From NCBI GenBank assembly GCA_030147805.1, contig JASBUR010000006.1, forward strand, positions 150,957-214,956: a stretch of DNA of 64,000 bases, read 5' to 3'. The notes beneath the pieces were generated by a model. That model saw nothing but the letters and a program-made list of their open reading frames with translations. It was not told the DNA's origin and made no database searches. The position numbers and the translations under genes are program-made. The stretch is from Sphingomonadaceae bacterium (lineage in GTDB: Bacteria > Pseudomonadota > Alphaproteobacteria > Sphingomonadales > Sphingomonadaceae). How positions within the stretch are numbered: the first letter of the stretch is position 1; the number at the start of each line of letters is the position of its first letter. Positions 26,469 through 36,510 of this stretch are shown one piece after another.

Positions 26469-26496
26469 CATATAGGCGATGCGTTCGGGATTGCAA
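26469..26496 (-). promoter_or_regulatory. Putative sigma-70 promoter for tRNA-Ser
   Basis: On the minus strand TTGCAA (26496-26491) and TATATG (26474-26469) are separated by 16 bases, about 40 bp before the first base of the mature tRNA. Spacing and sequences resemble a housekeeping promoter. Confidence 0.5.
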
Positions 26497-26571
26497 AGCC
26501 TCGCTTTCGCATCGGGCCCTACCCGTGGTCGTGCGCGTTCCTATATCTACCGCGAAGCTAGGGTCGCGGTT

Positions 26572-27069
26572 ATGCTGGGCGTGAAGGCAATGGTCGAGAA
26601 ATGGTTCAACAGGTTCGGCGGGCGCGCCGATGCGGGGCGCGGGCGCGACGGCGTCGGCGATGAGGCGGCCGCGGCCGGCGCCCTCGACGCGCCGGCAGGC
26701 GCCGCGCCGGACGGCGACGCGCCGGGCGACGGCGCGCCGATCCTGGTGCCGGTCGCCGAGTTCGCGCTCGGCGAGGTGGTGCGCCACCGCTTCTTCCCGT
26801 TCCGCGGCGTCATCTTCGACGTCGACCCCGAATTCGCCAATACCGAGGAATGGTGGGAGGCGATTCCGGCCGAGGTGCGGCCGCGCAAGGACCAGCCCTT
26901 CTATCATCTGTTCGCCGAGAACGACGAATCGGCCTATGTCGCCTATGTCAGCCAGCAGAATCTGCTGCCCGACGACAGCGGCCTGCCCGTGGCGCATCCG
27001 GCGGTCGGCGAGATGTTCGACCTCACCGACGACGGCAGCTACGTGCTGAAGCGCGGCCAGGCCAATTGA
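26572..27069 (+). CDS. hspQ: Heat shock protein HspQ (YccV-like hemimethylated-DNA-binding domain)
   Basis: A protein of about 165 residues whose C-terminal 100 form the HspQ/YccV domain: LGEVVRHRFFPFRGVIFDVD, EFANTEEWWEAIP, RKDQPFYHLFAENDESAYVA, SQQNLLPDD. In E. coli HspQ is a small specificity factor for the Lon protease and binds hemimethylated DNA. The first 60 residues are a low-complexity Gly/Ala/Asp-rich extension not found in the enterobacterial protein. ATG 26572 and ATG 26590 (MVEKWF, after AAGG) are both possible starts. The gene stands alone between tRNA-Ser, on the other strand, and rplU. Confidence 0.88.
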   Translation: MLGVKAMVEKWFNRFGGRADAGRGRDGVGDEAAAAGALDAPAGAAPDGDAPGDGAPILVPVAEFALGEVVRHRFFPFRGVIFDVDPEFANTEEWWEAIPAEVRPRKDQPFYHLFAENDESAYVAYVSQQNLLPDDSGLPVAHPAVGEMFDLTDDGSYVLKRGQAN

Positions 27070-27115
27070 CCCGCGATCGGGCGGGCGCAGCAGCCGCTTT
27101 CCCCGCCGCGCGCGG

Positions 27116-27144
27116 TTGACATCAGCCGCGCCGTCTCATAGGTA
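27116..27144 (+). promoter_or_regulatory. Sigma-70 promoter for rplU-rpmA
   Basis: A consensus -35 box TTGACA (27116-27121), a 17-base spacer and a -10-like TAGGTA (27139-27144) lie about 80 bp before the rplU ATG. An AT-rich stretch (GATATTAT, about 27198-27205) nearer the gene could be a second start or leader. The strong -35 fits a ribosomal-protein operon. Confidence 0.65.
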
Positions 27145-27223
27145 CGCCGCTCCCGCACGGCCGGCGCGTCAATGGCGCCTGTCCGACCGTGTCTGTTGAT
27201 ATTATCTGACTAAGGTTTCAGCC

Positions 27224-27709
27224 ATGTTCGCAGTGGTGCGCACGGGCGGCAAGCAGTATCGCATCGCCGCCGACCAGAAGATCCTCGTCGACCGCCTTCC
27301 CGGCGAGGCCGGCGATACCGTCACGCTCGACGTGCTGCTCACCGGCGAGGCCGGAGACCTGAAGAGCGAGGCCGGCCAGACCGTCACCGCCGAGATCGTC
27401 GCCCAGACCAAGGGCGACAAGATCATCGTCTTCAAGAAGAAGCGCCGGCACAACTACCGCCGCAAGAACGGCCATCGTCAGGATCACACGCTCCTGAAGA
27501 TCGTCGCGATCGGCGGCGAGGCGCCGAAGAAGGCGACCGCGAAGAAGGCCGAAGCCGCGCCTGCGGTCGCCGCCGAGGCGCCTGCCGCCGAGCCGAAGGC
27601 TGCCGCGCCCAAGAAGGCCGCGGCGCCGAAGGCCGAGGCGGCGGCCGACGCCACCGAGAAGAAGATCGCGAAGCCGAAGGCCGCCAAGGCCAAGCCGGCC
27701 GCCGAGTAA
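27224..27709 (+). CDS. rplU: 50S ribosomal protein L21, with long Ala/Lys-rich tail
   Basis: The first about 103 residues are ribosomal protein L21, a 23S rRNA-binding subunit protein: [20 protein letters not shown] at the start, [20 protein letters not shown] and TLLKIVAI. A further 58 residues form a low-complexity tail of Ala, Lys, Pro and Glu; such tails are known in alphaproteobacterial L21. The tail is likely disordered. rpmA follows after 15 bp with a GAGGAG ribosome site, the usual pairing. The upstream 154-bp gap has a good promoter. Confidence 0.98.
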   Translation: MFAVVRTGGKQYRIAADQKILVDRLPGEAGDTVTLDVLLTGEAGDLKSEAGQTVTAEIVAQTKGDKIIVFKKKRRHNYRRKNGHRQDHTLLKIVAIGGEAPKKATAKKAEAAPAVAAEAPAAEPKAAAPKKAAAPKAEAAADATEKKIAKPKAAKAKPAAE

Positions 27710-27724
27710 GAGGAGCACGCAGCA

Positions 27725-27994
27725 ATGGCACATAAGAAAGCAGGCGGCTCGTCGCGCAACGGTCGTGATTCGGCCGGTCGTCGCCTCGGCGTGAAGAAGT
27801 TCGGCGGCCAGGACGTGGTCGGCGGCAACATCATCATCCGTCAGCGCGGCACCCGCGTGTACCCGGGCCGCAACGTCGGCATCGGCAAGGATCACACGCT
27901 GTTCGCGCTCACCGACGGCCGAGTCGTGTTCCACGACGGCAAGCTCGGCCGCAAATATGTCAGCGTCGACATGCTCGCGGTAGCAGCCGAATAG
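27725..27994 (+). CDS. rpmA: 50S ribosomal protein L27
   Basis: The 89-residue L27 is recognised from [20 protein letters not shown] and [11 protein letters not shown], with [12 protein letters not shown] and [11 protein letters not shown] after it. L27 reaches into the peptidyl transferase centre through its N terminus; here the N terminus begins directly with AHKK, so no Firmicutes-type cleaved leader is present. The gene ends the rplU-rpmA operon, and two hairpins follow within 100 bp, the second with a T-run. Confidence 0.98.
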   Translation: MAHKKAGGSSRNGRDSAGRRLGVKKFGGQDVVGGNIIIRQRGTRVYPGRNVGIGKDHTLFALTDGRVVFHDGKLGRKYVSVDMLAVAAE

Positions 27995-28009
27995 GCTTGG
28001 CGACGCCTT

Positions 28010-28032
28010 GAGGTCGCCGGGAAGGCGACCTC
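28010..28032 (+). other. Hairpin downstream of rpmA
   Basis: A 9-bp perfect stem (28010-28018 with 28024-28032; GAGGTCGCC/GGCGACCTC) closes a 5-base loop, 15 bp after the rpmA stop. There is no T-run, so it probably protects the mRNA 3' end or acts together with the terminator that follows. Confidence 0.6.
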
Positions 28033-28054
28033 GCTGAAGTGTCCACAATACACG

Positions 28055-28089
28055 GAGAGGGAGATGGGTCGCCATCTCCCTCTCTTTTT
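28055..28089 (+). terminator. Intrinsic terminator of the rplU-rpmA operon
   Basis: A perfect 13-bp stem (28055-28067 with 28072-28084) around the loop GTCG is followed by TTTTT (28085-28089). It is the best classical terminator in the window and separates the ribosomal-protein operon from the acetyltransferase gene at 28166. Confidence 0.9.
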
Positions 28090-28165
28090 GTCTCCCCTCC
28101 GGGCGTGGCGTCATGCGCGTGCAACGGCCGCCGTCCATGGACGGCCCGCGACTGGGAGACTGTCG

Positions 28166-28726
28166 ATGTTCATCCGTACCCGCCGCCTGTTCCTGCGTCC
28201 TGCCTGGGCCGAGGATGCGCGCGCCCTCCACGACGCGATCGCCAGCTGGGAGGTGGTCAAGAACCTGTCGCGCGCGCCCTGGCCCTACGGCCTGGCCGAC
28301 GCCGAGGCGTTCACCCGCGGCCGCGTGCTCGAGCCCGGCGAGACGTCGTTCCTGATCTTCGCGCGTACCGACGGCGATCCGGTGCTGGTCGGCAGCATCG
28401 GCTTCGGCCGCCGCTGCGCCTCCGACGACGATGCCGAGCTCGGCTACTGGATCGCGCGCGATCACTGGGGCCGCGGCTATGCGACCGAGGCCGGCCACGC
28501 GGTGGTCGAGCTGGCGTTCGACGGCCTGCGGCTGCCGGCGCTCACCGCCGGCCACTTCGCCGACAATCCGGCGTCGGGCGCGGTGCTGCGCAAGCTCGGC
28601 TTCCGCGCCACCGGCGAGACGCGTACCGTGCCGTGCGCCGCGCGCGGCTGCGAGCTGCCGACGCCGCTCTACGCGCTCGCGCGCGACGAATGGGCGTGCC
28701 GAATGCCCTTCTGCCTCGCCGCCTAA
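28166..28726 (+). CDS. GNAT family N-acetyltransferase (RimJ/RimL-like)
   Basis: A 186-residue acetyltransferase of the GNAT fold, which transfers acetyl from acetyl-CoA to an amine, often a protein N terminus. Family features are FIRTRRLFLRPAWAEDARAL at the start, ELGYWIARDHWGRGYATEAG (the acetyl-CoA pyrophosphate loop, about residues 92-111), and the C-terminal DNPASGAVLRKLGFRATGE. I chose ATG 28166, with GGGAG 9 bases upstream, over the in-frame ATG at 28064, which lies within the rpmA terminator. It sits between rpmA and obgE. The substrate is unknown. Confidence 0.9.
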   Translation: MFIRTRRLFLRPAWAEDARALHDAIASWEVVKNLSRAPWPYGLADAEAFTRGRVLEPGETSFLIFARTDGDPVLVGSIGFGRRCASDDDAELGYWIARDHWGRGYATEAGHAVVELAFDGLRLPALTAGHFADNPASGAVLRKLGFRATGETRTVPCAARGCELPTPLYALARDEWACRMPFCLAA

Positions 28727-28767
28727 CGCCCGCCGCGCCGGAACCATCGCCGACCGGACGTCATTGT

Positions 28768-30963
<2,196 letters not shown>

Positions 30964-30967
<4 letters not shown>

Positions 30968-32226
30968 CCGACGCCGAGGCGCTGATCGAGACCATGGGGC
31001 GCGACGCGCGCGACGCGGCGACGCGGCTCGCCGCGACGCCGACGGCGGTGAAGGCCGGCGCGCTGCGCGCCGCCGCCGCCGCGATGCGCGACCGGCAAGG
31101 CGCAATCCTCGCCGCCAACGCGACCGACATGGCGAACGGCGCGGCGAACGGCCTGTCGCCCGCGATGCTCGACCGGCTGCGGCTCGACCCGGCGCGCGTC
31201 GAGGGCGTCGCCGCGGCGCTCGAGGCCGTCGCCGCCCTCCCCGACCCCGTCGGCGAGATCATCAAGGCGTGGACGCAGCCCAACGGCCTGCGCTTCGAAC
31301 GCGTGCGCGTGCCGCTCGGCGTCGTCGGCATCGTCTATGAAAGCCGCCCCAACGTCACCGCCGATGCCGGCGCGCTCTGCCTCATGGCGGGCAATGCCTG
31401 CATCCTGCGCGGCGGCTCCGAAGCGATCGAGAGCAGCCGCGCCATCCATGCCGCGCTGCTCGACGGGCTGCGCGCCGCCGGCCTGCCCGAGACGGCGATC
31501 CAGCTGGTGCCCACCCCCGATCGCGCGGCCGTCGGCGCGATGCTCGGTGCCGCCGGCCTGATCGACATCATCATCCCGCGCGGCGGCAAGAGTCTCGTCG
31601 CGCGCGTCCAGGCCGAGGCCCGCGTGCCGGTGCTCGCGCATCTCGACGGCATCAACCACGTCTATATCGACAAGGCGGCCGACCCGGCGAAGGCGCGCGC
31701 CATCGCGGTCAACGCCAAGCTGCGACGCACCGGCGTGTGCGGTGCGATGGAGACGCTGCTGATCGATCGGGCGGCACCCGAGCGCGTCGCGAAGGACGTG
31801 GTCGCCGCGCTGCTCGATGGCGGCTGCGAGCTGCGCGTGACGCCCGAGCTGCTGCCCTTCGACGCGCGCCTGCTCGCCGCCGATGCCGAGGACTGGGACA
31901 CCGAATATCTCGATGCCGTCCTCTCGGTCGCGCGCGTCGACGGCGTCGACGGCGCGATGGCGCATATCGCGCGTCACGGCTCGCACCATACCGACGCGAT
32001 CGTCACCGAGGACGCCGCGACGGCCGAGACGTTCCTCGCCGGCGTCGACAGCGCCATCGTCCTGCACAACGCCTCGACACAGTTCGCCGACGGCGGCGAG
32101 TTCGGCTTCGGCGCCGAAATCGGCATCTCCACCGGCCGCCTCCACGCCCGCGGCCCCGTCGCGCTCGAAGGGCTCACCACCTACAAGACGCTGGTGCGCG
32201 GCAGCGGGCAGGTGCGGCCGGGCTAG
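30964..32226 (+). CDS. proA: Gamma-glutamyl phosphate reductase
   Basis: A 420-residue NADPH-dependent reductase of the aldehyde dehydrogenase superfamily that turns gamma-glutamyl phosphate into glutamate semialdehyde, the second step of proline synthesis. Visible are PLGVVGIVYESRPNVTAD, LRGGSEAIESS, DIIIPRGGKSLV, HLDGINHVYIDKAADP and the nucleophile Cys259 in RTGVCGAMETLL, with EFGFGAEIGISTGRLHARGP near the end. It is coupled to proB by ATGA and is followed 3 bp later by the MFS transporter gene. Confidence 0.97.
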
Positions 32227-32229
32227 CGC

Positions 32230-33405
32230 ATGACGATGCCGCCACCGAAAGGGCGCAGCCTGGCGCTGGCGCTCATCGTGGCGAGCACGCTGCTCGGGCT
32301 GATGGGCACCGACCTCGTGCTGCCCGCGGTGCCCTCGCTGCCCGAGGCGCTCGGCGGCAGCACCGCGGCGGCGCAGCTCGTGCTCGCCGCCTATGTCGCC
32401 GGCACCGCAATCGGGCTGCTGGCCTTCGGCGCGCTCGGCGACCGCGTCGGGACGCGCGCGCTGCTGATCGCGTCGCTGCTGCTCACCGGCCTCGTCTCGT
32501 TCGCCTGCGCCGCGTCGACCGACATCGCCACGCTCATCGCGCTGCGCGCCGTCCAGGGCCCGGTCGCCTCGGGGCCGGCGGTGTTCGCGCCGGCGATCGT
32601 CAAGGCGCTGTTCGACGAGGCCGGCGCGGTCCGCGCCATCGGGCTGCTCGGCAGCATCGAATCGCTGGCGCCGGCGCTGGCGCCGATCCTCGGCGTCTGG
32701 CTGCTCGCGCTGGGCGGTTGGGACCTGTCGTTCGAGCTGATCGGCGGGCTCGCCGTCCTGCTCGCCATCGCCTTCGCGCTCTTTCCCGCGCTGCCGCAGG
32801 CGGCGCGCCGGCCCAGCGGCAGCTACCGCCGGCTGCTCGGCGACCCCGTCTACCTGCGCTATGCGCTCAGCCACGCGCTGACGCTCGGCGGGCTGCTGGT
32901 GTTCGTGTTCGGCGCGCCGGCGGCGATCGTGCGCGGCATGGGCGGCGCGCTGTCGAGCTTCATCGTCATGCAGATCTGCGGCATCGCGACCTTCATCGTC
33001 GCGGCCAATCTGGCCGGCACCCTCGCCGCCCGGCGCGGCGCGGAGCGGATGATCGCGATCGGTACCGCGACCTGCGCCGCCGGCGCCCTCGCCATCCTCG
33101 CCTATTTGCTCGCCGGCGGTGGCGACATGTGGATCATCACCGCGCTGTTCGTGCCGATGAACCTCGGCCTCGGCCTGCGCGGCCCGCCGGGCTTCTTCCG
33201 CGCGGTGATCGCGTCGCACGGCGACGATGCGCGTGGCGCGGCGCTGGTCATCCTCGGCGTCGTCGGCGCCACGGCGCTCGGCACCGCGGCGGTAGCGCCC
33301 TTCGTGGAGCAGGGCCTCACAGCGCCGGCGCTCGCCGCTACGGGCATCGAGATCGGCGCGCTGCTATTCCTGCTGCTGCCCCGGCTTTCCGAACAGCGCA
33401 ATTGA
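32230..33405 (+). CDS. MFS transporter, Bcr/CflA-like drug-efflux type
   Basis: A 391-residue inner-membrane protein with about 12 hydrophobic segments. The N-terminal half carries DLVLPAVPSLPEAL (helix 1), GALGDRVGTRALLI (the MFS motif A loop) and LRAVQGPVASGP (motif C-like region). This is the pattern of the Bcr/CflA subgroup of proton-driven exporters. It starts 3 bp after proA, so it is probably co-transcribed. Efflux of amino acids or drugs are both possible; the sequence gives no substrate. The TA module follows after a 43-bp gap. Confidence 0.85.
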   Translation: MTMPPPKGRSLALALIVASTLLGLMGTDLVLPAVPSLPEALGGSTAAAQLVLAAYVAGTAIGLLAFGALGDRVGTRALLIASLLLTGLVSFACAASTDIATLIALRAVQGPVASGPAVFAPAIVKALFDEAGAVRAIGLLGSIESLAPALAPILGVWLLALGGWDLSFELIGGLAVLLAIAFALFPALPQAARRPSGSYRRLLGDPVYLRYALSHALTLGGLLVFVFGAPAAIVRGMGGALSSFIVMQICGIATFIVAANLAGTLAARRGAERMIAIGTATCAAGALAILAYLLAGGGDMWIITALFVPMNLGLGLRGPPGFFRAVIASHGDDARGAALVILGVVGATALGTAAVAPFVEQGLTAPALAATGIEIGALLFLLLPRLSEQRN

Positions 33406-33412
33406 TGCCGAT

Positions 33413-33430
33413 TGTATACATGTGATACAT
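33413..33430. promoter_or_regulatory. Palindromic operator candidate of the toxin-antitoxin module
   Basis: The 18 bases TGTATACATGTGATACAT hold a perfect 8-bp palindrome TGTATACA (33413-33420) and the interrupted palindrome GTAT-N7-ATAC. They end 18 bp before the antitoxin ATG. RHH antitoxins usually bind short AT-rich palindromes at their own promoter, so autoregulation is a reasonable inference. The patch is AT-rich against a GC-rich background. Confidence 0.5.
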
Positions 33431-33448
33431 CCGAGTTGGAGGTCGCTC

Positions 33449-33700
33449 ATGTCGCAAGTCGTTACCGCCCGCGTCGATGCGGAAACCGCCGCCAAGCTCG
33501 ACAGGCTGGCCGAGAATTATGAGCGAACCCGCTCCTGGATGGTGGCGCGCGCCATCAAACGCTATGCCGACGAAGGCTGCGCTTACCTCGATTTCGTTCA
33601 GGAAGGCATCGACGCCGTTGCGCGGGGTGAGGTCGTGAGCCACGAAGAAATCGAAAGCGAATTCGCCGACCTCGTAGCTAGGCGCAAGTCAGCGGCGTGA
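33449..33700 (+). CDS. Ribbon-helix-helix (CopG/ParD-type) antitoxin
   Basis: An 83-residue protein starting with an RHH DNA-binding fold: VVTARVDAETAAKLDRLAEN, then YERTRSWMVARAIKRYADE. The acidic C terminus (HEEIESEFADLVARRKSAA) is the usual toxin-binding tail. ATG 33449 is chosen for the GGAGG site 8 bases upstream. Its last 4 bases overlap the GTG of the toxin (GTGA), the classic order antitoxin then toxin. It should neutralise the ParE-like partner and repress the promoter upstream. Confidence 0.9.
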   Translation: MSQVVTARVDAETAAKLDRLAENYERTRSWMVARAIKRYADEGCAYLDFVQEGIDAVARGEVVSHEEIESEFADLVARRKSAA

Positions 33701-33978
33701 GTCACCTCAGGTGGTCGGTACCCGCGCGTGCAGATCTGCGCCGCATTCGATCCTTCCTCGAACCGCGCGATCCCGACGCTGCCGCGCATGTCATCGGCGC
33801 CATCATCGACCGTGTCGAGCAGCTGCGGAATTTTCCGTTCAGCGGCCCGCCGCTGGAAATCGCCGCAAGTCGCAAGCTGACCGTCGGCGGCTTTCCCTAC
33901 GTCATCCTCTATGCCGTCACCGATCGCGTCGTTACCATCCTGCGCGTCCACCACGCTGCAGAAGATTGGCAGGCCTGA
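33697..33978 (+). CDS. RelE/ParE-family toxin
   Basis: A 93-residue protein of the RelE/ParE superfamily: WSVPARADLRRIRSFLEPRD at the start, RVEQLRNFPFSGPPLE, and the C-terminal YVILYAVTDRVVTILRVHHA with EDW. ParE members poison DNA gyrase, RelE members cut mRNA on the ribosome; ParE is favoured by the CopG/ParD-type antitoxin (inference). The start is GTG, overlapping the antitoxin stop. Only 3 bp separate its stop from the nadD ATG, so an essential gene is directly downstream. Confidence 0.88.
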   Translation: MSHLRWSVPARADLRRIRSFLEPRDPDAAAHVIGAIIDRVEQLRNFPFSGPPLEIAASRKLTVGGFPYVILYAVTDRVVTILRVHHAAEDWQA

Positions 33979-33981
33979 CGC

Positions 33982-34575
33982 ATGAATCGCATCGGCTTGC
34001 TCGGCGGCTCGTTCAATCCGGCGCACGACGGCCATCGCCACATCAGCCTCGAGGCGATGCGGCGGCTCGGCCTCGACGAAATCTGGTGGCTGGTCAGCCC
34101 GCAGAATCCGCTGAAGGAGGCGGACGGCATGGCGCCGCTGGCAGCACGGCTCGCGTCGGCGAAGGCCGCGGCGCGTCATCCGCGCATCCGGCCGATGGCG
34201 ATCGAAGCGAAGCTCGGCACCGCCTATACCGTCGAAACCATCGCTGCGCTGCAACGACGCTACCCCGACAAGCGTTTCATCTGGGTGATGGGTGCCGACA
34301 ATCTCGTGCAATTCCACCGCTGGCGCGCCTGGCGGCGGCTGGCGCGGTCGGTGCCGATTGCGGTCATGGCGCGCCCGCACTACATTGGCGGCGCGCTTTT
34401 CGCTCCGGCGATGGCGTGGCTTCGGCGGTTCCGCCGCCGTGGCGCGGACGCGAAGCACTGGACGAGGTGGGAGCTGCCGGCGATCGTTTTCCTGAACATC
34501 AGATTGTCGCCACAGTCAGCCACCGCGATCCGCCGCCGCGATCCGCGTTGGGCGGAACGGCTGAACCGGCCCTGA
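33982..34575 (+). CDS. nadD: Nicotinate-nucleotide adenylyltransferase
   Basis: A 197-residue nucleotidyltransferase that makes nicotinate adenine dinucleotide, the penultimate step of NAD synthesis. Key motifs are GLLGGSFNPAHDGHRHIS (the GxFxPxHxGH site, residues 5-18), WWLVSPQNPLK, WVMGADNLVQFHRWRAW, and LSPQSATAIRRR (the ISSTxIR equivalent). It precedes rsfS by 17 bp and lies in the conserved nadD-rsfS-rlmH block. Its promoter may be shared with the toxin-antitoxin module just upstream. Confidence 0.95.
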   Translation: MNRIGLLGGSFNPAHDGHRHISLEAMRRLGLDEIWWLVSPQNPLKEADGMAPLAARLASAKAAARHPRIRPMAIEAKLGTAYTVETIAALQRRYPDKRFIWVMGADNLVQFHRWRAWRRLARSVPIAVMARPHYIGGALFAPAMAWLRRFRRRGADAKHWTRWELPAIVFLNIRLSPQSATAIRRRDPRWAERLNRP

Positions 34576-34592
34576 TGAGAAGGATATAGCGC

Positions 34593-35003
34593 TTGCCAGC
34601 CCCCCAGGTGACCCCGCCCGGCACCGCCCCGACCGACGAAGACCCCGCGGTTACCGCCATTCACGAGCTTATCCTCCGCTCGCTCGACGACGACCAGGCC
34701 GTCGAGGTCACGACGATCCCGCTCAAGGGCAAGACCGCGATCGCCGACCACATGGTGATCGCCTCGGGTCGTTCGACGCGCCAGGTCGCCTCGATGGCCG
34801 ACAAGCTCGCTCGCCGGATCAAGGAAGAGCTTGGCCGCAGCGTCAAGATCGAGGGGCTGCCGACCGCCGACTGGGTCCTCATCGACGCGCAGGACGTCAT
34901 CGTCCACCTGTTCCGCCCCGAGGTTCGCAGCTTCTACAATCTCGAGAAGATGTGGGCGTTCGATGGCGACGGCGCCCCGCTGCGCCCCGGCGCCGCCGCC
35001 TAG
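34593..35003 (+). CDS. rsfS: Ribosome silencing factor RsfS
   Basis: A 136-residue RsfS/Iojap protein that binds L14 and blocks subunit joining in slow growth. The family core is ELILRSLDDDQAVEVTTIPL, IADHMVIASGRSTRQVASMA, IEGLPTADWVLIDAQDVIVH, with FNLEKMW-like FYNLEKMWAF near the end. The start is TTG at 34593, supported by GAAGGA 8 bases upstream. rlmH follows after 12 bp. Confidence 0.95.
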   Translation: MPAPQVTPPGTAPTDEDPAVTAIHELILRSLDDDQAVEVTTIPLKGKTAIADHMVIASGRSTRQVASMADKLARRIKEELGRSVKIEGLPTADWVLIDAQDVIVHLFRPEVRSFYNLEKMWAFDGDGAPLRPGAAA

Positions 35004-35015
35004 CCGCGGCAGCCG

Positions 35016-35441
35016 GTGCGCCTCCACATCGTCGCGCGCGGCCGCATCGGGCGCAGTCCCGAGGCCGAGCTCGTCGACCGCTATCTCAAGCGCATCGCCT
35101 GGCCGACCGCCGTCACCGAGCTGCCCGACGCCGGCCCGGCCAGGCTCCCCGAGCCGCCGACGCCGTTCGTCACCATCGTCCTCGACGAGCGCGGCAAGCC
35201 GCTGGCGTCGCGCGAGTTCGCCGATCGTCTCGACCGCTGGCGCGATGCCGGCATGCGCGAGGCGCGCTTCTGGATCGGCGCCGCCGACGGCCATGACGAC
35301 GCGCTTCGCGACCGCGCCGACCTGCTGCTGAGCTTTGGTGCCGCCACCTGGCCGCACATGCTCGCCCGGGCGATGCTCGCCGAGCAGCTCTACCGCGCCA
35401 CCGCGATCCTCGCTAATCATCCCTATCATCGGGAGGGGTGA
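35016..35441 (+). CDS. rlmH: 23S rRNA (pseudouridine1915-N3)-methyltransferase RlmH
   Basis: A 141-residue SPOUT-fold methyltransferase that modifies pseudouridine 1915 of 23S rRNA. It shows MRLHIVARGRIG, ELVDRYLKRI, LDERGKPLASREFAD, FWIGAADG and the knot end LSFGAATWPHMLARAMLAEQ, with QLYRATAILANHPYHR at the C terminus. The start is GTG. Length is close to the usual about 155 residues. The EnvC-like gene begins 1 bp after its stop. Confidence 0.95.
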   Translation: MRLHIVARGRIGRSPEAELVDRYLKRIAWPTAVTELPDAGPARLPEPPTPFVTIVLDERGKPLASREFADRLDRWRDAGMREARFWIGAADGHDDALRDRADLLLSFGAATWPHMLARAMLAEQLYRATAILANHPYHREG

Positions 35442-35442
35442 G

Positions 35443-36423
35443 ATGCGGACTCGCGTCGCGATCGCCGCGGCACTGGCGTTCGGCGGGCTGGGCGGCGCCG
35501 CGCCCGTCGACCTGCGCAGCCGCCAGGCGCAGCTCGACGAGACCGAGGCGGAGCGACGCGCCACGGCCACCGCGATCGAGCTGATCACCGCGCGCATCGA
35601 GCGCAACGAGGCGGCCGCCGACGAGCTGCGCCGCCGCATCGCCTATCTCGACGAAGTGCGCCGCGGCCAGCGCGCGCAGCTCGCCGAACGGCAGGACGAG
35701 GTGCTGCACCTGCTTGCCGCGCTGCAGACGCTGTCGCGCCGCCCGCCGGCGCTGCTTCTCGCGCAGCCGCAGAGCGCGATCGACGCGGCGCGCGTCAGCC
35801 TGCTGCTCGAAACGCTTCGCCCGCAGCTGCGGCTGCGCACCGCGCGGCTGCGCGACCAGATCGACCGCACTGCCGAGACCCGCCGCCGGCTCGCGGCCGA
35901 GCGCGCCCGGCTGGGCAGCGTCCAAGCGGCGCTCGCCGGCGACGTCCGCCGCCTCCAGGCCGAGGGCACGAGGCTGGCGATGCGCGCCCGGACGCTGCGC
36001 GAGCTCGTCGATGGCCTGACCCGCCGGACCGAGCGTATCCTGCCGCGCCTGGCGCTGCTGACCCCCGCCGAGGGGCGCCTGACCGCGCGCTTCGGCGCCC
36101 CCAATGCCGTCGGCGTGCCGGCGCAGGGACTGTCGTGGCGGACCGCGCCGAACGCGCTCGTGGTCGCCCCCGCCGACGGCCGCGTCGCCTTCACCGGGCC
36201 GTTCGGCAATTATGGCCGCATCGTCATCATCGAGCATGGCGATGGCGTGCTGTCGCTGCTGTCGGGGCTCGGCGGCGCGCGCGTCGTCGCCGGACAGCGC
36301 GTGCGCGGCGGCGGCATCGTCGGGATGATGGGCGAGCGTAATCCGGTCCTCTACCTCGAGGTCCGCTCGGGCGGCGCCCCGATCGATCCGCAGCCCTGGC
36401 TGCGCAAATCGTCGCAAGGATAG
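35443..36423 (+). CDS. EnvC-like murein hydrolase activator (M23/LytM domain)
   Basis: A 326-residue periplasmic protein: a short signal-like N terminus (TRVAIAAALAFGGLGGA), a long Arg/Glu-rich coiled coil (about residues 25-205) and a C-terminal LytM-like domain (APADGRVAFTGPFGNYGRIV, IEHGDGVLSLLSGL, YLEVRSGG). The LytM domain lacks the full HxxxD and HxH zinc ligands, as in EnvC, which activates amidases instead of cutting murein itself. ATG 35443 has GGGAGGGG upstream. It lies in the rlmH-envC-ctpA arrangement common in alphaproteobacteria and likely serves daughter-cell separation. Confidence 0.88.
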   Translation: MRTRVAIAAALAFGGLGGAAPVDLRSRQAQLDETEAERRATATAIELITARIERNEAAADELRRRIAYLDEVRRGQRAQLAERQDEVLHLLAALQTLSRRPPALLLAQPQSAIDAARVSLLLETLRPQLRLRTARLRDQIDRTAETRRRLAAERARLGSVQAALAGDVRRLQAEGTRLAMRARTLRELVDGLTRRTERILPRLALLTPAEGRLTARFGAPNAVGVPAQGLSWRTAPNALVVAPADGRVAFTGPFGNYGRIVIIEHGDGVLSLLSGLGGARVVAGQRVRGGGIVGMMGERNPVLYLEVRSGGAPIDPQPWLRKSSQG

Positions 36424-36510
36424 GCCCGCGGAGCCCGATTGTCGCATCCGCCCTCGCAGAACAGCCGAAGCGTGCTATGTTTGCCGGGTACGAGGAAGGG
36501 TTTGCTTGAT

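Noticed and set aside
36439..36510. TTG start for the S41 protease at 36439
   Set aside because: A GGAG precedes it, but it would put 24 residues before the signal peptide; ATG 36511 fits the family better.
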